Assembly (NCBI GenBank): GCA_021234155.1
Contig: JAJEKV010000017.1
Span: 1,421,467-1,485,466, forward strand
Direction: 5' to 3'
Source of the DNA: Isoetes taiwanensis
Lineage: Eukaryota; Streptophyta; Lycopodiopsida; Isoetales; Isoetaceae
Length of the DNA: 64,000 nucleotides
Under the pieces are notes generated by a model, which saw only the letters and a program-made list of their open reading frames with translations, did no database searches and was not told the DNA's origin. Below are positions 44,157 to 54,570 of this stretch, one piece after another (within the stretch, counting starts at the first letter, position 1; each line of letters opens with the position of its first letter). The position numbers and the translations under genes were made by a program.

Positions 44157-44907
44157 CTGTTGACCCGATTTTTGGCAAAATTGGGGTCAACATAGAAGAA
44201 CACTATCAAGGTCTAAAGGGGGGATGAAGATCAAGGGTCCAGATTCATTTGTGCTTGTTGTTAGAATCCAAGGGCCCATATTAAGTTGTGTTAGTTGTTA
44301 AACAAAAAGACAAATTTGGTTATGGAGAAGAAGAAGACAAAAAACAAAGGATTGATGAGGTGTAAAAAAGGAGTGCCAAGATCATGCCAAGTGGATGGCC
44401 AAGATTTATCAGAAAAATTATAAATATCTTGAGGGGACTTGTTCTCCTCCTCTTGGGCTCTAGAATCTCACATGGAGAAAGGGTAGTGGCAGCCCTGGGA
44501 AGATGGTGTCAGAGACCTCTTTCCCCATGCAAGATATATCGAAGCATTGTTTTATATTATTTTCTTGAATAAAGTGGTGCACCCTTGGTCTAGTGGTAAC
44601 ACACTAGTTCCTTAGCAATGTGGTCTCGAGTTCGAGACCGCCCAGAATCGCACTCGGTACTGTTGGGGGTCAAATCCCAACAGACGCAATGTAAGGTGGT
44701 TGGGGGCAGGGCCCAACCAAGCAATGTAGTGTGGTGTGTGGTCACATGTCCAGTTGGATGCTGCCTAGTGGCGTGACGTTAAAACTACTATCTATCTATC
44801 TATCTATCTTATTTTCCATACATTTTCTATTGTTTCCTTTCCATTCTCCATATTCTCCTTTTTGTGTTACCAAATTTTCGTCCATTTTTCATTTTCGTGT
44901 TGTTTTT
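44157..44907 (+). mobile_element. LTR-like module, copy 1 (with SINE inside)
   Basis: The module begins TGTTGACCCGATTTT, forming a long hairpin with AAAATTGGGGTCAACA, and contains an AATAAA. It matches 51222-51750 closely over its whole length except for the SINE at 44579-44810. A solo LTR or other non-coding element is likely. The end is where the two copies diverge. Confidence 0.6.
44579..44810 (+). mobile_element. SINE S1, copy a (best preserved)
   Basis: The tRNA-like head TTGGTCTAGTGGTAACACAC (box A) with CGAGTTCGAGACCG (box B) is followed by a ~130-bp body and the tail GTGACGTTAAAAC, ending in CTAT repeats (about 44789-44810). The paralogous module at 51222-51750 lacks it. Its tail resembles LINE-B1 (GTGGACGTTAAAATAAAC plus a microsatellite). 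No clear target-site duplication is visible. Confidence 0.8.
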
Positions 44908-45872
44908 GGGTTGCCCCTAAGGGGGCAAACCCTTGTTCATGTGGGCTTTAGGCATATTCTAAGTATATGCTGGAATATTTTTAGAATATGTTGGAAACTG
45001 CTAAAAACCCTTTGTTGCCTGTAAACTGGCGGTTGCCATCGTTGCTGGGCGGCCACTGTGCAAACGGGCTAACCGGCTGTGCTATTTCTACTGAATTTGA
45101 GAGCAGAGCTCTTCTGTCTATCTCTTCTCGAATCTTGTGTTGCTCTATCGCCATAGCTGGATTTGTGTAACTCTCGTTAAGAATGGATTTGAGGACTTGG
45201 CCAGTGCACAAGATTTGAGGATTTGTCGACGCCATCCTTTTGGAGCTCAGCTATGGCGTAGATATTTTCGCAATCAACTATGAGAAGACTCGCAAGGGAG
45301 CCTTTTTCTCCAGCAGGTATAAGTGGAAGGGTGAGGTTTAGAGAAGATAATACAAGAAAGAGGAAAAAGGAAGATTTTTTCACAGAAACAAGGGTTTTTT
45401 TGAGGATTTTTTTTTTGTAGAAACAGGGGTTTTTTTGTGGAAGAAAACTCGGATTTTTTGTTTTCATTCTCTCAGCATCATAATTTGTTCATTTAGCATC
45501 ATTATATGTCTCTACGCTCGGCTCAAGATCGCTATAGTTAAAGCTTGATAATGCAAATTTTGCTTGGTATTAGAAAACAAGGGATTTTAGTGCGCGGATA
45601 CATGGGATTTTTCCACTATTCTTGATTGCATGGGATCGATTCTCTCTTTCATGGTTGATTAGTGTTTTTTTTTTTTCTTCTTCTTCGATGCCGGGAGTTC
45701 TTAAAGCGCCGATTTGTATTATGCAAGAGGGCCGATCTTTTCTATATTGATTCTTGCAGATCGACACTTGTAAAAGGGCCTATTTTTCACAAAAGAACAG
45801 AAGGCAAAGAAGCAGGGGTTTTGTGTGCAGAGACAGAGGATCTTTTACCTATTGATGATTGCAGGGCCAATG
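44908..45872. other. Non-genic stretch
   Basis: Short repeats of GAAACARGGGTTTTTTTG near 45380-45450 are present. No gene is supported. Confidence 0.45.
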
Positions 45873-45969
45873 TTTTCTAAATATTACCACGGAACAATGG
45901 GTGAGATACTTGCGGCATTTGTATGACCCAATGGGAAGCCGGGCACCCGGTACCTCATGAGATAGGCCT

Positions 45970-46750
45970 AGCGGTCATTCTTGAAGGGGATGTCATAATG
46001 GGCCTGCAACGCCTCGCTAATGGGAAGGCAAAGCAGATTTGGATGGTATGCGGTGAGCTTCTCAAGTGGGCGGGCCCCCAATGGTGCCGGTTCTCCGCGG
46101 CCTCTTCAACGGGGGCATTGCAAGAAGGCTTCCCCCCACCTTTGGACTACCCGGTAGAGTTGTGCCCATATACAAAGCGGGGGGGACCCCCACGGCCCGA
46201 CCAACTATCGTTACCATTATGGTCGGATTACGTCTTTGCCAAGTTGCTTTGCTTGGGATTCTTGGCGGATGGCCCGACACTTTGGGCGGGGATGGAGAAG
46301 TCGCGGGCTCTCTCCGCCTTGGCGAGGCTTCCGCCCGGCATTCTACTATTGACCATATCTTCACTCTGCGAACACTCATAGAGGATAGCCTAATCAACGC
46401 CCGAACTGCATCTTGTTGCTTTGTGGATTTCGCAAAAGGCTTTTGACCACGATGCCTCGGGATAAGTTGTGGGGGACGATTGAGGCGACTAGGGACCCCG
46501 TCGACTTGCGAGAATGCTATATCTGACTATATCGAGGCTTGCTCGGTGCCGTCTCACACCTTGTCGGGGAGCCCGTTGTTAGTAGCATTGGGGTGCGCCA
46601 GGGCTGCCCTCTATCCCCGACGCTCTTCGGCTTGTACATTGACCAGCTAGAAGAATGGCTAGCTGAGCACCTGGGAAGAGGTTGATGCACCACATAATCC
46701 GGCAACTCATATATCTTGATGATGTTGACTGCCGCATATACCCCGAGAGG
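45970..46750 (+). pseudogene. LINE-B2 reverse transcriptase, fingers and palm, broken
   Basis: Fragments carry G-D-V-I-M-G-L-Q-R-L-A-N-G-K, R-V-V-P-I-Y-K-A-G, S-A-R-H-S-T-I-D-H-I-F-T and C-F-V-D-F-A-K (first catalytic Asp), split over frames. A Y-x-D-D-like remnant lies near 46710-46730. Confidence 0.75.
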
Positions 46751-46752
46751 AC

Positions 46753-47571
46753 ATGCAACACCAATTCAACGACATGAGAGTTAACTTGGCCAAGACAAAG
46801 GGTGTCTTTGGTCCCATCATCCCAAGGCCACGCCTTCCCTCATTCACTTACCAGGGGCAGGTAGTGGAGGTGGCTCAGTCTTATAAGTATTTGGGCATTG
46901 AGTTTTCTACTACCACACACTGGGATGCATCCATCAGGTTACGGGTCACTGCAGGCTGGAAAGCCCTGTATGCAATGCAAAACAACAGTCACAAGGCAGA
47001 GCTGTATGCATGGGGTCACCAGGCACACTTGTTCAGGGCCTTGGTTGAACCGGTCCTCCTCTATGGGGCAGAAGTGTGGGGGCCAGTGATATCCCTCACC
47101 ACTTGGAACGATCTAGAGCAGGTACAGAAGGCCTTCTTGGCCCGGGCACTGGGAGTGAAATCCACGGTCCCATATCAGATCTTGCTCCAGGAGACAGGCT
47201 TCCTTCCATTACAGAGGGCTGCGCTGGAACGTCACATTATTTACTTCCAGAAGGTGGTGGCTATGGATGAAGCCCGGCTGCCCAACCTTGCTTTGGCAGT
47301 GGCGATGGGCCCGCAACGACTCAAAGCCTGCTGGAAAGACAAGCAAGCCCAGTGGTTCTCGCTATGGAACGTCGTCAGGCACACAGATGTGGACCAGTGC
47401 ATACACCGGAAGAACCTTGCTGCCTTGAAGCGATTTGGATGCTTGCTTCATGGCCAAGCTTTGGGATCTGAGAGGCCCTGTCACATGTCAAGGTGGCAAA
47501 TTATCGACGGCCAGATTAATCCCATGCTCACGAGGGGCCCACACCACTACTGCGCACCCATCTACCCATGA
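46753..47571 (+). pseudogene. LINE-B2 ORF2 thumb and C-terminal part
   Basis: The 272-codon frame is the longest in the window. It contains V-N-L-A-K-T-K, Y-K-Y-L-G-I-E-F, L-L-Y-G-A-E-V-W-G-P and Q-K-A-F-L-A-R-A-L-G-V-K, all shared with LINE-B3 (54571-55386). The Cys/His finger that should follow is broken. Confidence 0.8.
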
Positions 47572-47937
47572 AAAGCGCGGGTGATTGCTTCCATTCGCCG
47601 GTGCACACCACCTCCACATTGAGGCGGGGAGATGGATTCGGGGAGCAGCGTGAGGGCGAGTCCGCATCGATCTTTGTCCGGCGCCATTGAGGATGAAAGT
47701 CACGCCCTCGGGCTTTGTCCGGCATACCCGGCATATCCGGGCTCGGTATGCTCGGTTAGTTGTGCCCCATCGGGCCTTGCATGAGCTCTTGAGCCGCGGC
47801 CTCGTAGGCTTGTTGGGGATCGTACCTCCGGAGGTAATGGATCTGTGCGGACTTCGATTATGCCCCCGGCCCCAGGCATTAACCTCAAATTTGTACTTGT
47901 GATTATGTATATAACTATGCGGTATGTCGGCATCCTT

Positions 47938-47996
47938 ATTGCTACTAAGGTTTTCCCGAAAAACCCTTGGTGGCGGGGTTTTTATCTGGTAGTAAT
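47938..47996 (+). promoter_or_regulatory. LINE-B 3' structured RNA motif, copy D
   Basis: The outer arms ATTGCTACTA and TGGTAGTAAT pair partly. The inner stem is AAAAACCC/GGGTTTTT. A GGGTCCCATAGGCCAG...GGTCTC hairpin follows downstream at about 48020-48045. Confidence 0.65.
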
Positions 47997-48090
47997 ATCT
48001 GCTCTCTCTTTGTACTTGGGTCCCATAGGCCAGTTGGTCTCGTGGGCGATAAAATCATATTCTATTCTATTCTATTGTTTCTTGCAGAGC

Positions 48091-49855
48091 CCGATTTTTT
48101 TCTCCTCAAGAAGTTCTAACAGGGACTAAGATGGCAAAAATAGGGAAAAAGAAAGGAAAGGACAAGATGACACATAAACACACCAGTAACATTTCTTTGC
48201 TTTACTACTTGGATTCTTGTCTAAAGAAAGGTTGGCAATTGGAACCCGTAAAGCAATGTTTTGTTAGGTAATGATCAAACCCTACCCTTATTACGATTGA
48301 AGCGATAAGTCGGGCAATCAATTGAACTATTACACGGAGAGGGTTCTTGGCTCTTATGTACTGTCCTAGAGCGTTTTACGGTGAGAAGATGACTCTATCA
48401 CTGTGGGAGATTTCTTTGTTTGTCATATCTTGATTAGAAATTTGTTGAGGTTATCTCTTCTCTTTTTTTTTGGGCATTTCATTTGTCTTTGAATATGATA
48501 ACTATTGAGACACACAATGCTGTGAAAGATGTGATTGACTCATGCAAGCACTCATCGTGACAACTATTTAGCTCTTCTGGAAGGTCCGAGGACTAATGTT
48601 CTTTTTTTAAATCTATTGGATAACAGCTCATTCTTTTAAGGCCACTATGCCAATCTATTGTACATATGCTTGTGACAGCTAACAAAAGATTGGATCACGG
48701 GCTAATTCAAAACCTACAATTGTATTATATCTTCCTTGGAGAACATGACCCTACTATTCTTTGTAGACTGAGGCGCTTCCAGACATAGCAACAACAAGAC
48801 GTCACGGGGATTTTGTTGACCTTTCATGGTTGGTTAGCTCAATATGTGCTGATTCAATGGTTTGACAGGCCAGTTTGGCTCGTAATTAGTACAATGTTCG
48901 GAGTTAATAAAAGCACATAGTAATCAACCATAAATGTCACAAACATGCGTGTTGCCTTGTCATGTATATGTGGCATGTCAAGCCTGATATGAGCTAGCAT
49001 CCAGATCTTGAAATGCTAAGCTGGTGTGAAGCAAAGGACAATTTGTTACAAGGGCAGGTTAATTCTCCGACTCAGACCTGGAAAATGTGCAAGCGATTTT
49101 CTGGACCTCATTTTTTTTTCTTCTCGTGATGGCCACAATGCTTGAGGTGAGTATATCATTTTACATCCTTATACAAAGATACAAGGCTATCATCATGTAT
49201 TCGTCAAAAGATGGAATTGAATTTCAGCTTTGGCAGATTGATATTTACCTTCGCATATATATTCCTCTGAACATCAATCAAACATTTAGTGCTTCTCTCT
49301 CCCTCAGTTACTGTGTCTGAGCATTGCATGCCATATCATGAATTTTTATAATAAAGAATAAGTACAAATTTTTGTTCCTCTATGCACCACAGAAAACTGC
49401 ATCTTCGCCACAATTAGATTGTTATTGTGCCTTTTGAACATTTCGTTTTGTTCCCAGCCTTTCTGAGATACTATGTGCTTGATGTAGATAGTTCGACAAT
49501 TTTTCTCATGCAGCAACGACATCGTAGCTGTATGTAAAATACATGGGCCTGTACAATTTCCATTACTAATGTAACTACACAAAGCATTCTTCATGAATGG
49601 CTAATGTGTTTTAGACAAAGAACATAATCATGTTAATCCCAATTCCTCTAGGCACTAAGCTTCGCAAGCCTCTTCTTGGTCCATATAAACAAAAGAAAAC
49701 AAAACAACACAAAACAAAACCCCCATTCAAACCATTAATAAGCCCTGACACATGAAATGATCTAACAAGAACCATGAAAACGAAACGACAACAAGAAACA
49801 TGAAAACACACCTTTGGGCCACCGGAGGGCAACCCGTCGTGCGCAGCACCTTGTT
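48091..49855. other. Non-genic stretch
   Basis: AT-rich with no supported gene or repeat. Confidence 0.45.
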
Positions 49856-49945
49856 TCTGTTGTTCTTATGCTAGGCAGCAGCACCTAGTTGATCTCATGG
49901 ATGCCTTAGAAGGCCGAATGCATGCGGATTGGGGAGTCCGGCATC
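49856..49945 (+). repeat. 90-bp segment duplicated at 51747-51840
   Basis: The segment from CTGTTGTTCTTATGCTAGGC to GGGAGTCCGGCATCA occurs twice with almost no change. It reads as an open, protein-like phrase ending in G-R-M-H-A-D-W-G-V-R-H. I recognise no family, so an exon or gag fragment carried by an element is possible. Confidence 0.6.
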
Positions 49946-50889
49946 ATTATGGAGGTCCTACCGAGATCCTAATCTTCCCCGGGATCAGATTTTGGTGCTG
50001 CTGTTTCTTTTCTGTATCATGTCTTCCATACCTTAAATACGGCTCTCTATTCTCTGCCGACCTGCAAGAAAACAAGGAAGAAGAGTTGTCCATCTCTGTT
50101 GCCTTCGCCTCAGAAGCTACCGGATTTGCCGAACAAATAACAGAAAGATAAAGCCGCCTTTACTTGCTACTGCTAAATCTGCAGAAGAGAAGAAAGAATG
50201 ATCAAAGCATTCCGATGTTCTTTCTTTTCTTTTTTTCTTTTTTTCTCCCGCTATAGCCATTCTCTGCCATCGCCAAGCTTGCCATAGCCCTGCTGCAAAA
50301 AGAAAGGACAGAGTAAAGACAGAGGAAGAGGCAGGAAATAAATCAGAGCCACCAAAAGCTCGTTATATGCATGCAGAAAAGATCCCTGCCATTGCCATAG
50401 CCTGTTGCCCGATCTGCACAAGAAGTAGGAAGGAGAAGAAAGAAAAATTGCCGCCATACCTGCAGAAAAAATGGAAAGGAGATGAAAGAATGGACTGCCA
50501 CCCAAGTCTCTGCCGCCTGCATCTCATCCGCCATACCTATTTGCTGCCATTACCCGCTGCCATCCTTTCTTCCGTTGCTTCTTTCTTCTTTGCCCTTTAC
50601 GGCTGATAACATCACCCATTATCAGCCATCCTTTTTATTGGTTGTCCACGTCTCCGTACTTTTGCCTTGCTTTTTTTCATTTCATATCTCTTTTCATTTC
50701 TTATTTCTTGACACGTCCATCCTTTCATTTATATTTTTATTTTGCTTCAATATTTTTAGCCTTGGCCATACCTTGCACATTGCCATTTATTGCACCTTCA
50801 CATATCTTATCTTGCCACTTCCTTATTGTGAAAAAAAATTATCATTTGCCTTGTTACACATTTTGTTGGACACTTTGGCTAGCAACTTG
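49946..50889. other. Non-genic, pyrimidine-rich stretch
   Basis: Open frames reflect composition. No gene is supported. Confidence 0.45.
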
Positions 50890-51216
50890 ACATCTTTTTG
50901 TTTGTGCGACTCTATCTTACCATCCCCAGTATCTTTATGACATAGCCCCTTTGCATTTTTAAGCCCTACCCCAAGGCCAAATACTATCATCATTTTTTCA
51001 AAATCTTTCCTATGGCACAAGTTACATTTTGGTGTTGGAGTACACCTAAAAAACTTCAAAGTATTATCTTTTTTAATAGGTTTGGAGGGTCCGTTAAAAC
51101 CCCCATTTTCTTAATAGGTTTGGTGGGACCCGTAAAAGACTAACTTATTGTACTTAAATGTGAAAAGTGTTGAAGTCGGTGGCCGAGGGGACCGGCCACA
51201 TCTTTTTGTTTGTGCG
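50890..51216. mobile_element. 289-bp insertion between 19-bp direct repeats
   Basis: ACATCTTTTTGTTTGTGCG occurs at 50890-50908 and 51198-51216 and encloses 289 bp. The insert includes a GGGTCC...GGACCC inverted pair with two copies of TTAATAGGTTTGG. This fits a short retroposed or foldback element, but the family is unknown. Confidence 0.45.
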
Positions 51217-51221
51217 TGATG

Positions 51222-51750
51222 TTGATCCGATTTTTGGCAAAATCGGGGTCAACATAGAAGAACACTATCAAGGTCTAAAGGGGGAGGGTGAAGATCAAGG
51301 GTCCAGATTCATTTGTGCTTCTTGTTAGAATCCAAGGGCCCATATTAAGTTGTGTTAGTTGTTAAACAAAAAGACAAATTTGTTATGGAGAAGAAGAAGA
51401 CAAAAAACAAAGGATTGATGAGGTGTAAAAAAGGAGTGCCAAGATCATGCCAAGTGGATGGCCAAGATTTATCAGAAAAATTATAAATATCTTGAGGGGA
51501 CTTGTTCTCCTCCTCTTGGGCTCTAGAATCTCACATGGAGAAAGGGTAGTGGCAGCCCTGGGAAGATGGTGTCAGAGAGCTCTTCTCCCATGCAAGATAT
51601 CTTGAAGCATTGTTTTATATTATTTTCTTGAATAAAGTGGTGCACCCTCCTTATTTTCCATACATTTTCTATTGTTTCCTTTCCATTCTCCATATTCTCC
51701 TTTTTGTGTTACCAAATTTTCGTCCATTTTTCATTTTCGTGCTGTTTTTT
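51222..51750 (+). mobile_element. LTR-like module, copy 2 (no SINE)
   Basis: It is almost identical to 44157-44907 apart from the missing ~230-bp SINE: GTGGTGCACCCTC runs directly into CTTATTTTCC. It is followed directly by the 90-bp duplicated segment and the second TTCTAGAA array. Confidence 0.65.
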
Positions 51751-51839
51751 CTGCTGTTCTTATGCTAGGCAGCAACACCTAGTTGATCTCATGGATGCCT
51801 TAGAAGGCCGAATGCATGCGGATTGGGGAGTCCGGCATC

Positions 51840-52510
51840 AAGTGCTTACCCATGAGCATTTAGAACCTTCCAAAATAATCTATTTTGGATCTGTGCAACA
51901 TTTCTAAAATACTTTCTATTTTTAGACTGAGGCGCTTGCCCTGAGCATTTAGAACATTTTCTTTTGAAGATTTATATTGTACACCTTTATTATGAAACAT
52001 TTTAGAACATTCTATTGTGGCTCTTTGCAAAATCTTAAAAAAAACTCTAGGATTTCATCAAGACTTTCTTAGATTCCCTTAGATATTATGAAGATTCCCT
52101 TAGATTCAACTAGATTTTAAGAGATTCCGTTAGACTTGTAAATATTTTCCTACATTCTCTTACAATTTATGATATTTCCTTATATTCCCTTTAATTCTCC
52201 TGGATTCCCTTACATTCTAGAAATTTCTAGAGCGTTCTAGAACTTTCTGGAACATTCTGAAATTTTCAAAATATCCTAGAACTTTCTGGAAGTATTTCCC
52301 TATTCCCTTACATTTCTGAAGATTCCCCTACATTCTAGAACTTATTAGAATAAGTTGGGACTTTCTGGAAGGATTCTCTTAGATTCCCCCTAGATTCTCT
52401 TATATTCCAAAACATTCTAGAATATTCTGGAACTTTCTAGAACATTCTAGAAGATTTAGAACTTTCTAGAGCCTCCATAACATTCTAGAACTTTCTTGAA
52501 CTATCTAGAA
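51840..52510. repeat. Second TTCTAGAA / heat-shock-element-like array
   Basis: The left part keeps the unit of the first array (AGTGCTTACCCATGAGCAT, CTATTTTTAGACTGAGGCGC). The right part is TTC/GAA-rich with five in-phase 10-bp blocks at 52211-52260. A middle part is built from AGATTCCCTTAGATT variants. Confidence 0.8.
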
Positions 52511-52582
52511 TGTTATATTCTCTTTTATCTTAATTAGAATATTATCCTTAAGTATATTTGAAACATAAATTATTTATGGAAT

Positions 52583-52680
52583 TAATGCTTGGCCTAGTGG
52601 TTAGAGTGGGGGGTTTGGGGGGTTGAGCGCCAGGGTTTGAATCCCCCCAATAACATAAAAAATTTTAAAAGTCGTTCCTT
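52583..52680 (+). mobile_element. tRNA-derived SINE head, family S2 (copy b)
   Basis: GCTTGGCCTAGTGGTTAGAG and CAGGGTTTGAATCCCCCC match copy a at 16920, including the G-rich insert. It follows the array as in copy a. Confidence 0.6.
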
Positions 52681-52694
52681 AAGGGAAGAGCATT

Positions 52695-53092
52695 CAACAT
52701 GAGCCTTAGGATCTTAGACTCGATCAACGATCAAGATCTCACCATATAAAAGTAATAGGAGCCGTAGGATCTATTACATATAATTCCCAAAGCCATGTGG
52801 ACCGTAGGATATGTACCAAGCCACCTTAGCCGTAGGATCTCGGATCGACGATCAGGATCAAGATCAACCTGGATTGTTAGATCGATTACATATAATTCCC
52901 AAAGCCATGTGCACCGTAGGATGTGTCCCAAACCAACGTGAGCCGTAGGATCTCGGACCGACGATCAGGATCAAATCAACCTGGACCGTAGGATCGCTTA
53001 CATATAATCGTATACAAACTCCCAAGCCATCTGAGCCGTAGGATACGTCCCAAAGCCACGTGAGCCGTAGGATCTCGGATCAACGGCCAGAT
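52695..53092. repeat. ~110-bp tandem repeat with CCGTAGGATC
   Basis: About three and a half units contain GAGCCGTAGGATCTCGGA, CGATCAGGATCA, CAACCTGGACCGTAGGATCG, TTACATATAATTCCCAAAGCC and a third CCGTAGGAT phrase. The CCGTAGGATC phrase thus occurs two or three times per unit. Confidence 0.8.
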
Positions 53093-53164
53093 TCAGAAGG
53101 ACAAAGATAAGAACATATATATGTGTTATGATATGATATACATATTATAATAACATCCCCGAGA

Positions 53165-53290
53165 ACTCTACAACGGGCCGTGGGACGGGCCTATACATAG
53201 TGCGGTCTCAAACTCGGGACATACATGTTCTCGGACTAGTGTGCTATCAGTAGACCAAAGGCCCAGCTGCAGATAGAGCCATCTTGGCCT
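53165..53290 (-). mobile_element. SINE S1, copy c (minus strand)
   Basis: On the minus strand TTTGGTCTACTGATAGCACAC (box A) and CCCGAGTTTGAGACCG (box B) match copy a at 44585-44650. The body is diverged. Confidence 0.6.
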
Positions 53291-54374
53291 TTGCAAAATC
53301 TGCCTCCACAATAAAAAAAGCATAGAAAGTTGTTGAATCGAAGGTCGAGGTGGAATCAGAGGATTATGACAGCTCGAATGAGTCTGTAGCAGACCCGAAG
53401 CATATCTAGCTGTTGGTCCCATCTTGCCTTGCCGTCAGTGCAACAAGAACGACCAGCACTTTTGAACTTGCAATCTTCAGGCATTTCAAACATGATCCCT
53501 AGACCACAAATAAGCTTTAATAACTTTCCTATTAATGCTTGCAACCATTGAGATTCAGGAAAAAATGGTCAGATTCTGATGTTGTTTATAAATATGAATA
53601 GTCTTATGCTAAAATGTTTCATACATTAGAACACAATAAGATCCTGCAATTGTGGAAAATGTATGGGATAACATAAGATTGTAATGGTTAAGGTGTTGTA
53701 TTCGTATAAAAAATAGTAGAAAAATTACGTGGCTGGGCTAGTTTGACCCAAGCAAATGAAACTGATTTTTTATATGTAGCCTTCTTAAATAAGTGAATTA
53801 GGTCAAAGAAGGTGGCATAGTTCTATTTTGGTTATTAGAATATGTAGGAATTTTCTTACTTTTTACTTTAGGGTTATGCTGGAAGGAACGTGCCAATACA
53901 CCGGAAGAAATTGCTCGATGCTGCTCTCCCATCGTCAAAACCGGCCACTGAGGTTTCTTGCAAGATTTGTGGAGGTAGCGACCCGTCAGTCTGGCTCCGT
54001 TTCTTTCAGCATAAGTTACGGCATCAGGTTGGCCATAGCCTTCAGTTAGGACAGCAAGTTTCGCCTTGGCATTCTGCCTTTGTTTCGAAAATAGCATGTA
54101 TGTAATGCTTCCATTACATATTAAGTATTCATGATTGTCATGAAAATAGTGTTGTGGCAGAAGAATCCCAAAGCTATAAATGTCCGATTAACAACTAGCA
54201 TTGTCAGCGATAAAAATTTCTGGTGAAGTAGATCCGACAGTGCCTTTAAATATTGACATGGCAGGGGGTTTGTATGTCGTTAGTGATCTTTGCCATGCAA
54301 ATTTACCATTTGGGCATATAATACGGAGACCGACTGGCCTATGGGACCCAAACAAAAAAGAGAGCAGCAAACGT
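53291..54374. other. Non-genic stretch before the LINE-B3 3' motif
   Basis: A 71-codon plus frame at 53890-54105 with K-I-C-G-G is not assignable. LINE-B3 3' UTR sequence reaches down to about 54300. I support nothing else. Confidence 0.4.
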
Positions 54375-54439
54375 ATTACTGACAGGATTAAAAAACCCCC
54401 GCCCCGAAGGGTTTTCGAGGGAAAAACCTTAGCAGTAAT
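54375..54439 (-). promoter_or_regulatory. LINE-B 3' structured RNA motif, copy E (minus strand)
   Basis: On the minus strand the outer stem ATTACTG...CAGTAAT encloses AAGGTTTTTCCC, an inner AAAACCC-TTCG-GGG hairpin with a UUCG tetraloop, and GGGGGTTTTTTAATCC. It is followed by GGGTCCCATAGGCCAG as in copy D. Confidence 0.7.
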
Positions 54440-54570
54440 AAGTCTGCTGGCATGCTGTACAATTGTGTAGGACAGTTTAATGTCGTCCCAGAAGACACAA
54501 CGGAGTCCGTGCATCTATAACCTCCTGGAGGTATGACCCCAACAAACCCACTAACGCCGTATTCAACAAC

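Larger units (their letters stand above)
45873..48077 (+). mobile_element. LINE-B2: 5'-truncated LINE-B
   Basis: The copy begins inside the region between endonuclease and reverse transcriptase, corresponding to about 56430 of LINE-B3, and runs to the structured 3' motif and a TTCTA-repeat tail (48052-48077). TTGCAGGGCC at 45863-45872 and TTGCAGAGCC at 48081-48090 are a possible target-site duplication. Several frameshifts are present. Confidence 0.8.

Noticed and set aside
44579-44655. Working tRNA gene
   Set aside because: The boxes are present, but the acceptor and anticodon stems do not pair properly and a SINE body and tail follow.
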